Source: Macrostomum hystrix
Taxonomy: Eukaryota > Platyhelminthes > Macrostomidae
Direction: 5' to 3'
Length of the DNA: 64,000 nt
NCBI GenBank assembly: GCA_950097015.1
Contig: CATNEN010000007.1
Location: forward strand, 806,001-870,000
Position numbers and translations under genes: made by a program. Of this stretch, positions 55,795-64,000 are shown one piece after another. A model generated the notes under the pieces. It was not told where the DNA came from and searched no databases. It was given only the letters and a program-made list of their open reading frames with translations. Numbering within the stretch: the first letter of the stretch is position 1; each line of letters begins with the position of its first letter.

Positions 55795-56645
55795 GTCAGG
55801 GATCTGATGTTTGGAAGTGGAGACCTAATGATTGGAAAGTGGGGATCTGATGATTGGGAAGTGGGGATCTGACGATTGGGAAGTGGGGATCTATGATTGG
55901 GAAGTGGGGATCTGATGTTTGGAAGTGGGGATCTGATCATTGGGAAGTGGGGATCTGATGATTGGGAAGTGGGGATCTGATGTTTGGAAGTGGGGATCTG
56001 ATGATTGGGAAGTGGGGATCTGATGATTGGGAAGTGGGATCTGACGATTGGGAAGTGGGGATCTATGATTGGGAAGTGGGGATCTATGATTGGGAAGAGG
56101 GATCTGATGATTGGGAAGTGGGGATCTGATGTTTGGAAGTGGGGATCTGATCATTGGGAAGTGGGGATCTATGATTGGGAAGTGGGGATCTAATGTTTGG
56201 AAGTGGGGATCTGATGATTGGGAAGTGGGGATCTGATGATTGGGAAGTGGGGATCTGACGATTGGGAAGTGGGGATCTATGATTGGGAAGAGGGATCTGA
56301 TGATTGGGAAGTGGGGATCTGATGTTTGGAAGTGGGGATCTGATGATTGGGAAGTGGGGATCTATGATTGGGAAGTGGGGATCTATGATTGGGAAGTGGG
56401 GATCTGATGTTTGGAAGTGGGGATCTGATGATTGGGAAGTGGGATCTGACGATTGGGAAGTGGGGATCTATGATTGGGAAGTGGGGATCTATGATTGGGA
56501 AGAGGGATCTGATGATTGGGAAGTGGGGATTTGATCATTGGGAATTGTGGATCTGATCATTGGGAATTGGGGATCTGATGATTAGGAAAGTGGAGATCTA
56601 ATTTAAATGGGTAAGGGGATCTGATGATTGGGGATCTGATGATGG
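55795..56645. repeat. minisatellite, 22/19-bp units
   Basis: Units of GGGGATCTGATGATTGGGAA plus GT (22 bp), with shorter GGGATCTATGATTGGGAAGT (19-20 bp) and TGTTTGGAAGT forms. A block (about 55920-56160) recurs at about 56180-56480, with the same order of long, short and TGTTTGG units. Confidence 0.92.
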
Positions 56646-56795
56646 AAGCAAGAAATATTAAGACAGTAAAACCTGCTTATTAATTTTTCATCTACACCAA
56701 AAAATTAAAGAACATAAACTCCAATAGCTACGATTTGGACCTAGCAACAAAGCACACCAGTCATAATTTCAGAGCATATAATCCTTTTCAGATAC

Positions 56796-57052
56796 TCAAG
56801 AAGCCGAACTGAACGATCGCAGCATTAGCCAGATGGTGCCCAAGCCGGCAGTGACAATGGCATTGAACTGGAAGCCTCCGCCAAGCCTGCTAGCGGCATT
56901 GCAGCCGTGCTTGTTGTTGCAGTGGCAATAGCGCATCTTCACTCGCAAAGTGCCCAATCGTTCTGTGCACCAGCGGCCCTCCTCCTGACCAATTTCGCCG
57001 TGCACTGCGCAGTCGCGAATGTAGCGCCTGTCCCAGCTGCCGTCGAAATAGG
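56796..57052 (-). CDS. quiver/Ly6-like three-finger protein, last exon
   Basis: 257 bp after a CTTGCCCAG acceptor (phase 1 entry). It encodes the second half of a ten-cysteine three-finger domain: RDC, RWC, a CHC pair and a terminal GCN, the near-invariant Cys-Asn end of Ly6/uPAR folds. A short polar spacer and a C-terminal hydrophobic segment (NAIVTAGLGTIWLML) of the type replaced by a GPI anchor follow. The stop is at 56796. Confidence 0.8.
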
Positions 57053-57121
57053 CTGGGCAAGGGGGAACAGCGAGTTATAAAAAAATTGTCTTGCGATTTT
57101 TTCCGACTATCTGAGATTCAC

Positions 57122-58262
57122 ATTCCAATTTTAAAGATCCCTATTCCAAATACTTAAGATCCCATTACAGATTTCAAAGATCCCCATTACAGATATTAAA
57201 TATCCCCATTACAGACATTAAAGATTCCCATTCCAGATACTAAAGATCCCGATCCCGAATATGAAAGATCCCATTCCAAAATTAAAGATCCCGATCCCGA
57301 ATATGAAAGATCCCATTCCAAAATTAAAGATCCCCATCCCGAATATGAAAGATCCCACCCCAAAATTAAAGATTCCCATCCCGAATATGAAAGATCCCAT
57401 TCCAAAATTGAAGATTCCCATCCCGAATATGAAAGATCCCATTTCAAAATTGAAGATTCCCATTTCAAAATTGAAGATTCCCATCCCGAATATGAAAGAT
57501 CCCATTCCAAAATTAAAGATCCCCATCCCGAATATGAAAGATCCCATTCCAAAATTGAAGATTCCCATCCCGAATATGAAAGATCCCATTCCAAAATTGA
57601 AGATTCCCATCCCGAATATGAAAGATCCCATTCCAAAATTGAAGATTCCCATCCCGAATATGAAAGATCCCATTCCAAAATTGAAGATTCCCATCCCGAA
57701 TATGAAAGATCCCATTCCAAAATTGAAGATTCCCATCCCGAATATGAAAGATCCCATTCCAAAATTAAAGATTCCCATCCCGAATATGAAAGATCCCATT
57801 TCAAAATTAAAGATTCCCATTCCAAAATTGAAGATTCCCATTCCAAAATTGAAGATTCCCATTCCAAAATTGAAGATTCCCATTCCAAAATTAAAGATTC
57901 CCATCCCGAATATGAAAGATCCCATTTCAAAATTGAAGATTCCCATTCCAAAATTAAAGATTCCCATCCCGAATATGAAAGATCCCATTTCAAAATTGAA
58001 GATTCCCATTCCAAAATTAAAGATTCCCATCCCGAATATGAAAGATCCCATTCCAAAATTGAAGATTCCCATTCCAAAATTGAAGATTCCCATTTAAAAC
58101 ATTAGAGATCCCTTTCCGAATATTAAACATCCCATTCCGAATATTAAACATCCCATTCCGAATATTAAACATCCCATTCCGAATATTAAACATCCCATTC
58201 CGAATATTAAACATCCCATTCCGAATATTAAACATCCTATTCCGATCATTACAGATCCACAT
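57122..58262. repeat. minisatellite, 42-bp dimer of 21-bp halves (intronic)
   Basis: Half-units GATTCCCATCCCGAATATGA and AGATCCCATTCCAAAATTGA (each plus one base) alternate as a 42-bp dimer. Around 57800-57900 the second half alone is repeated, and at 58095-58245 a third 21-bp type (CCGAATATTAAACATCCCAT) takes over. The period is a multiple of 3 and stop-free, so both strands show 280-290-codon frames without meaning. From 57250 to 58095 I find no CT and one AC on the plus strand, so the gene-sense strand has no AG and almost no GT. Confidence 0.95.
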
Positions 58263-58623
58263 TCTGAATATAAAATATCCTATTACATTTTACATGCCCT
58301 GCCTAGTTGCAGCGAACTCCAATCTAATAGTAAAGCATACGCAAATCACACAACAATCTCGCCAAAAATTTACTCAATGTAGGAACTATTTATCGAATTG
58401 AAAGCTACAACCAATTAGTATTCGAATAGCATTTTCAATCCGCGAATTAGTTCCTATTGTTGTTCAATTTATTGTTTGGCACGCGTCTTATAATTCCATT
58501 TCACCATCTCACCGATATTATAGGAAATGGAATAAAGTTTTTATTGCATGCCACTGTTTTTTATTTGCTATAAAATTATAATAATCGGAAAGCTGCTCAA
58601 TGCCAAGTTAAAGGCCTTGCTAA

Positions 58624-58714
58624 AGAACACAAATAGTTCCAGTGGACTCGGGAATCGAACCACTGACTTTCACGTCGTAACTCTGACGCTCTAAGCACTA
58701 GGCTACAATTCACC
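58624..58714 (-). mobile_element. tRNA-like relic, probable SINE head
   Basis: Minus strand shows an A-box-like TAGCCTAGTGC, a perfect B box GGTTCGATTCC, and CGAGTCCAC after it (compare CGAGGCCAC in the SINE at 3800-4023). Acceptor and T-stem pairing is poor and the anticodon loop would have 8 nt, so it is not a working tRNA gene. Confidence 0.5.
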
Positions 58715-58764
58715 TTTGATTGTGAGCTTAGTAAATAGTTTAAACAAAAATATTGCAAACTCAC

Positions 58765-58911
58765 TCTCTTGAATGATCTTTCTGCACATTGTGTAGTTCT
58801 TGTCGCCGGGGCAGGGTTCAATGAGGCGGGTCCTATTATCGAAGAAGTCCACACAGCGGTGGTCCAGAAACGAATTGCAAATGTAGCAGTGGAAGACTGT
58901 GTTGTTGGTTG
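58765..58911 (-). CDS. quiver/Ly6-like three-finger protein, internal exon
   Basis: 147 bp encoding the first half of a three-finger domain. It shows FHCYICNSFLDHRC (C-x2-C-x7-C), a middle Cys in EPCPG, and MCRKIIQE. N-glycosylation sequons NNT, NRT and NYT are present. Entry needs 1 nt from an upstream exon (acceptor TTTAACCCAG); the donor AAGA|GTGAGT is phase 1 and fits the last exon. C-x2-C-x7-C, followed by a distal MCRK and a final GCN, is like the sleepless/quiver group of GPI-anchored regulators of ion channels and receptors; the specific role here is unknown. The signal-peptide exon should lie above 58911 but I cannot identify it. Confidence 0.78.
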
Positions 58912-59374
58912 CTGGGTTAAAGAAAAAAATAATATGATTATCTATGTCAGATAAAGCAATAAGCAATAAAGCAACAAAAATAATGAGATTTTATTAGGAA
59001 AAAGTTTCTTTAAATGTTCTCCTATTTACCAAAAATACCTAAATAACTTACTGAAATTTATTGCTACAATTAAAACGTTTATTTCAATGGACATACGAGT
59101 ACAAGAATTGTTTCGCAAAAATAAGAATCATAATGTAGGAACCATTTATCAAATTGAAAGTAAGACAAAAAAGCATTTCAATTTGCGCATTAGCTCCATA
59201 GCAACAAATGCATATAATATAGCACACAGATTACTCCATGCTACTCACTATATTAGACAATAGGATCTAGCTTTTAATGTGTGCAAGTGTTTAAATAGAA
59301 GAAAGACCTGGCTGTCCACAAAGTAATTAGAGAAGGCATATAAAAAATCAAATGAATATGAATTTTAAAATATA
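58912..59374. other. AT-rich flank of the quiver/Ly6-like gene
   Basis: Normal CpG content; no gene seen. The missing first exon may be here or beyond. Confidence 0.4.
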
Positions 59375-61860
59375 CGAATTTCTACAAAATGTATTTTTTT
59401 AAATACATTAATGGCAGTCTGTAAGCCATGAAACATGTCTTTTTAAAAGGTTTCCAAATCCTTTAGATTTAGAATTTTTGTGTTTCAGGTAATATGACTT
59501 AAAATGTTAGAAAACAGAATTAGGTGATTTGGAACCATTAAAAGGGCATCTTAAGAAGAAACATATCATTTCTAAATCAAAATCTTATTTACTGCTATTT
59601 ACCATAAAAAATAAGCATGTTTTTCAAAGCTAAACTTTTTAAAGGCAACTATTTTTGAGGATAAAGAAATACAGTTTTCTTATTTTGTGCTTTTATATTC
59701 TACACTTCATTGTAGACCACATCCATACTTTCCTCTCTATTATGTAATAAAGTCTGAATGCAATTCCAACAGTAACTTCAGTCACCAACTTAGGCAGGCA
59801 AACAAGCTAGCAGTTGCAATGCCAGCAAGCAAGCAGTTGCATGCCAGCTAAATATTTAGATAGCAATTAGGTCTCAATAAAAATCTTTTAATAGGCAGTT
59901 AAATAAATAAGAAAAAAGTATATAGTTTGAACCTAAATTTAGGGGCACAGCTGCCATGCCAATAAGCTGCAATGTGGACATGGCTGCTATGTTCATTTTA
60001 TGGAGACATGGCTTGCTTATAATATGGTGCTATCTATAATTCCAGAACTTATAAGCAAGCCACAAACCCATATTAGGGAGATGGCAACTGTCAACAATAT
60101 TGACTCATGGCAGTTATTGCTTAGGGATATAAGGATAGAAAATTGCAGAATTAAAATGATGTTTATGTGCTACTTATGTGCTACTAAATATGACAATTTG
60201 CTTAGTAGCAGCCAGCACTGCAAATATCCTTATATACCCAGACACCACAAATACAAGTATCTCTTGCACACTATTCAATGAGTTAACAGCTAAGGTATGT
60301 AGTATCCATATAGCTGGAGCCTAACTAAATTTGTCAATAAATGAACTACAACTTGTTATACTGTACAGTGCACCATGGTGTTGTGGTACAAGGCTATAGA
60401 GCTTTTGCTATTATCTAATAATAAAATTGTAGTACATGCAATTGATCATGCATTATGGCCACTGTGCTTCTAATGTCTAGCATTATAGGTATGCTGGGCC
60501 ATGCTCCTATGTACTCAGCATTTTAAAACATAGCAAAAAAATTAAGGAAAAGCAAAAATTTTAGTGAAAAAATGAAAGTTTTGAAACTAATCAATTTCAA
60601 TTTCTTTACTTTAATAACTGTCTATAAAAAAGAATATTTAGAGTTTTAAACTAAAAAGAGAAGAAACTTTTTCTGAAACATAGACTTTGAGTTACTTTAA
60701 AAAAATTTAGCAATAGGCTGAAATCAATGAAATATCAAACCAAAAGCAGTATCATAATTTATATAATTTATGTACCCCTTATATAATGATTTTATAGTAA
60801 ACTAGACCTAATATTACAAGTTAAAAGTACAAAATTAGCCAGTTATGCTCCCGATTGGAATACAATTTCAGATCCTGCAGATGTACAACATGGGTTCAAA
60901 AGCATTATGCTTAGGTGCTGAGGATGTTAATTGCAAAATATAAAAGTGTTGGAATGGTGCAGCATGGCATGCCTTATTTAACTGATCTAGCAGTGGATGG
61001 TAGTACACTATCTATACAGATTTATTCTGATATGGGTTATGCATAAAAAACTTACTTTTTTATCTGGCAGAGAAGACATTTCAGATAATAATCAAATGTA
61101 GAGAAATTGACTATACCATATATATTGTCAATAGTACTCTATAGGTTATGTAAGGTAACAAACTAAAAATAAATAACCAAATTAAATCATCTTATACAAC
61201 ATAATACTAGCCACTACACTTGCTAAATAATGTATTACTATATTTTGTGGCAAGAACAATAACTGAAGCAGTGAAGCAGCAACTAGAAATATAAACATTT
61301 TTTTATTATCATAGCAAGCTTAGCTATAGAGCATAGTCAAATATAACAATTTGTTTGGAGAACATGTATGAAGGACTTACAATACAATGTATGTCAATGT
61401 CAATGTCATAGATAAGTATCATTTACAATCAAATAATAAGCTAACTATGAGAAGAACCTAGACAGGACAGTCCATAGTGTCAACATAATATTATGTAAAA
61501 GGGTAGACTAATGAATGAAATGTTTTTTATCAAGATAAAAAAGTAAGAAATAATGGTGACACACTTCATAGAGAGTACACCTAAGTTATTTGCATTACTT
61601 TAAATTCTTAATATACATTTAAAAATTTTTTGGACATAAGTTAAGTTTATTTAGTCCTTTGGCCAGCTCAGTCCTAGAAAAGTGAGTTTGATTTAGTCAG
61701 CACTTGAAGTTTACCGTAGACAATAGTAAAGAAATGAAATTGATTTAGTCAACTGCCACATTTTTAAACCATTCCATGACTTGATTTTAGTCAAAGTGAA
61801 TTATAGTTAGTCATCATGGTGATAGCTATAGGCATTCTCAGAGTTACAATTTCTGAGCAG
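59375..61860. other. CpG-depleted AT-rich block without genes
   Basis: I find two CpGs in about 2.5 kb (near 60852 and 61715), although C and G together are about a third of the bases. TG and CA are common. The open frames (for example 60000-60281) have no recognisable features. Confidence 0.75.
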
Positions 61861-62283
61861 GACCGGCAAAGACTCATCAATGCTTTTTTGGCAATGTCAA
61901 TTGGCAGCAACTAGCCAGACAGCTAAACATTCCACGTTAGTCTGCCAGAAATGTAATCGTAAAATACAAACCAAGTGGACGCATTCAGGCATTGAGACAA
62001 GGTGGAAATAAGCCAGAAGCTTTAACTGAAGCTATGCTTGACAGCCCTGTTGAATTTGTTGGTGAAACACCCACCATGACGCTTAATGGCATGCGGCAGC
62101 TAGGCAACAGGAATGCTGCCAATGCACTTGGCATCAAACTTCAAGAACACCACACCCGCATTCTTGAGAGCGAAATGGAGGTGAGTATGGCAGCTGTCAC
62201 ACAGCCTCACTACCAAGCCTGGCATCATGAGAGCCTTCGGTACATACCCCGTTGCATTGCCATGGAAGACATTATTGATTAAA
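61861..62283 (+). pseudogene. Tc1/mariner-like transposase, N-terminal fragment (decayed)
   Basis: Two frames are needed: RQRLINAFLAM in one, then NWQQLARQLNIPR, an in-frame stop, and SARNVIVKYKPSGRIQALRQ in another. This is the paired helix-turn-helix pattern of Tc1/pogo-like transposases (W..LAR.L.I...A..IV..Y...G.I..L..GG). A stretch like the usual linker (ALTEAMLDSPVEFVGETPTM) follows. One frameshift and at least one stop break it, and no DDE catalytic domain is found. The family call is by motif resemblance only. Confidence 0.5.
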
Positions 62284-62313
62284 TTGAAAAGGGGAAGTGT
62301 TGTGACGTATAGA

Positions 62314-62433
62314 ATAATACCCCCCTGATTTCATTTCTTTGGCCTAGGAATGGCTGAGGACGCGTTTCTTGGCCCAGAAGCGCAGTCCAAAGCCGTTCCT
62401 AGGCTATAAACAACAATTTCAGGGGGGTATTAT
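62314..62433. mobile_element. short TIR element (120 bp)
   Basis: Perfect 15-bp terminal inverted repeats (ATAATACCCCCCTGA at 62314-62328 and its complement at 62419-62433). They enclose an inner inverted repeat CCTAGGAATGGCT/AGCCGTTCCTAGG with one mismatch. The whole unit can fold into a long hairpin; it is either a MITE or the terminus of a larger element. Confidence 0.7.
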
Positions 62434-62479
62434 AGTATTTAATCCTAAAGATTGGCCTGGCTCCCCAGCCTTGCGGGGG

Positions 62480-62500
62480 TGTGGGGGCAGAGCCCCCACA
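62480..62500. repeat. GC-rich perfect hairpin
   Basis: TGTGGGGGC, loop AGA, GCCCCCACA: a 9-bp stem with a 3-nt loop, in otherwise moderate-GC DNA. Confidence 0.85.
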
Positions 62501-62613
62501 GTTTAGCCATAGACAAATTTAAAGAAGTTTTAGAAAATTAGGCAAGAGCAAGACTATAAAACAACAGGAAAAGAAAGGCACAGCATTTGCATAGCTGGAA
62601 CGATTCACAAAAC

Positions 62614-63876
62614 ATGGACAGTGAACTATTGGATATTCTGCCACTAGATCTCAAGATTGATGAAGAATTGTTAAACTTTGTCATTGGTGCAGAAAACAAA
62701 CAAGCTACCTTTGACGAGCGGCCTTCAAGATACAAGGTTCTATTGGAAGACGATATCTAAAGGGCCATCATTGAGTCAACACCTGAAATGACTAGGAAGA
62801 AGTCTCAATGGGCAATAAAGATTTTCACCGATTGGCATTCTGGAAAAAATCTCAATGGGCTACAGGTGGAGGTATGATGGTCCTGAAGGAGGTCAAGGAA
62901 ATGAGCAAGTTGGATATGAATTATTTACTGAAGTTCTTCATTCTAGAAGTGCGCAGTGTCTGGTGAGAGATACAAGGGTGCATCTACATTGAAGGATTTG
63001 TTTTCCATGATACAATACTATTTACAAAATACTCTACATTTTAACTGGAGCTTGTGGAAAGACGTTGCCTTCATTGATAGCAGGCATGCCTTGGACGCTA
63101 CTATGAAGCTTTCAACCAAGGATGGAAAAGGTGCCAGTCTCTGAAAGTCCGAGCCAATTCCTGACATGGTTGAGGATTCACTTTGGACAGAGCAAGTTCT
63201 AGCAGACAGTTCGCTGCATCAGCTACAGTGCTCCCTAATCTGGCTTGTTGCGAAGCACTTTGCTCTCTGTGGCAGAACTGAACTGCGTAATCTTGAGTAT
63301 GATTGTCAGCTTCAACTGGAAACAGTTGGTAGAGAGGAGACTCTTAAGTACGTCGAGAATAATGTGACCAAAAACAATCAAGGTGGTCTGATCAGACTGC
63401 GCTGTGCTCCCAAAATTGTCCAGGCATTTCACACAGATGGACATGAATGCTGTCTCGTCTGTTTGTACAAGTTGTACTCATCGAAGTGTCCTTCTGGATC
63501 TCCCGGCACACTGTTTCTAGCGTGTAACCAGAATTGGACAAGTGACCCGTCATTGCCATGGTTTTGTAGAACTCCAATTGGTTGCCATACACTGGCCAGC
63601 ATGGTGAAGGACTTGTGCAAGGAAGTCGCTCCCAACAAAGGTGGAAAATTTACCAACCAGAGTCTTTGAAAGACTTGTGCAACACATTTGAATGAAGCTG
63701 GACTTCAGCGTGCTGAGATCTGTCACATTACCGGACATAGTAGCATGGCAGTTGAGCACTACATAACCGATTCTGTGGCTATGCAGAAACATGCGAGCGA
63801 CTTTGATAGCAGTGTTGTTCCCCATGCCCAACCACATCAGACAAGTGAGTCAACATGTGACTTCACTATTGATTAG
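62614..63876 (+). pseudogene. decayed Crypton/KIAA1958-type tyrosine recombinase
   Basis: Pieces in at least two frames line up in the order of Crypton-derived tyrosine recombinases (the family that also gave ZMYM2/KIAA1958 domains). The N-terminal part has KSQWAIKIFTDWHSGKN and LDMNYLLKFFILEVRS; the core-binding part has ASTLKDLFSMIQYYLQ. The catalytic part has LVAKHFALCGRTELRNLEYD (arginine-I region), GTLFLACNQ, PIGCHTLASMVKDLCKE, the HxxR region NQSL-stop-KTCATHL, and ITGHSSMAVEHYI (box with the catalytic Tyr). Catalytic residues are lost: the region usually ALRG reads ALCG, and HxxR has Q and a stop. There are four in-frame stops (three TGA, one TAA) and one frameshift. The element is dead. 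Confidence 0.65.
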
Positions 63877-64000
63877 CTGTCAGCCAAGAAAATCAGAATT
63901 TTGGCATGCGGTGACACTAACAAGGTAGTTATCAGCTTTGAATAGATTGTCATAAAGTATCTGCTTTTTCACTAACTCACTGAGTGTTAACTTTGTTAAG
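63877..64000. other. right-edge sequence
   Basis: No gene recognised in the last 124 bases. Confidence 0.4.

Larger units (their letters stand above)
57053..58764 (-). other. intron of the quiver/Ly6-like gene (1.7 kb)
   Basis: GT-AG intron, about two thirds of it minisatellite (57122-58262). The rest is AT-rich, with a tRNA-like relic at 58624-58714. Confidence 0.7.

Noticed and set aside
57196-58097. Frames of 278-293 codons on both strands
   Set aside because: Period-42 array, open because its length is a multiple of 3; intronic.
58624-58714. Functional tRNA gene
   Set aside because: B box is perfect but T-stem and acceptor do not pair and the anticodon loop is 8 nt.
60000-60281. 93-codon plus frame in the CpG-poor block
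   Set aside because: AT-rich, no recognisable features, no exon signals.
62281-62310. Polypurine tract plus TGTTGTGACG, resembling the edge of an LTR
   Set aside because: No matching second LTR or gag-pol remnants nearby; a chance resemblance cannot be separated from a solo LTR start.

Overview
This is a window of animal (metazoan) nuclear DNA. Host coding sequence sits in GC-rich islands with GT-AG introns, and there is no operon structure. The gene families (a seven-repeat protocadherin, a claudin-like tetraspan protein, PNUTS/PPP1R10, a quiver/Ly6-like three-finger protein, a secreted cysteine-rich protein) together with a Ty3/gypsy element suggest an invertebrate, plausibly a lophotrochozoan such as a flatworm. 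I cannot name the species from sequence alone.

Layout. All five recognisable host genes lie on the minus strand. Reading leftward they are: a quiver/Ly6-like gene (58911-56796, signal-peptide exon not found); PNUTS (54724-51174, first exon or exons not found); a 152-residue secreted protein with two six-cysteine blocks (48660-44876); a claudin-like membrane protein (30571-29069, two exons); and a protocadherin (26331-8516, five exons, 1093 residues, with a terminal exon far downstream that carries a PDZ-type C-terminus). Their functions (cell adhesion, junction-type membrane protein, secreted ligand-like protein, nuclear phosphatase scaffold, GPI-type surface protein) do not form an evident pathway; they look like ordinary neighbours.

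Tandem repeats dominate the window. I count about 28 different minisatellite or simple-repeat arrays covering roughly 23 kb (about 36%). Nearly every array has its own unit (16, 19, 20, 22, 23, 24, 25, 28, 30, 31, 33, 42, 49, 52 bp and so on). The last protocadherin intron (about 10.3 kb) is about 84% tandem repeat. Most very long open frames here are artefacts of these arrays. In several big intronic arrays the gene-sense strand lacks AG, and mostly GT, dinucleotides, while intergenic arrays do not.

Mobile DNA. A complete Ty3/gypsy-type LTR retrotransposon (38942-43492, plus strand) has two 216-bp LTRs in which I see no difference, a perfect 5-bp target duplication and one intact gag-pol frame, so it is a very recent insertion. 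Other elements are a tRNA-derived SINE family (copies near 3.9, 22.15 and 44.3 kb, possibly 58.6 kb), an inverted-repeat MITE at 27.4-27.7 kb, a 200-bp inverted repeat pair inside protocadherin intron 3, and, at the right end, a decayed Tc1/mariner-like fragment, a 120-bp TIR element and a decayed Crypton/KIAA1958-type tyrosine recombinase.

The right end is odd. From about 59.375 to 61.86 kb I can find only two CpG dinucleotides in about 2.5 kb, whereas AT-rich DNA elsewhere in the window has many. This compositional boundary suggests heavily methylated DNA, foreign DNA or a chimeric join in the assembly.
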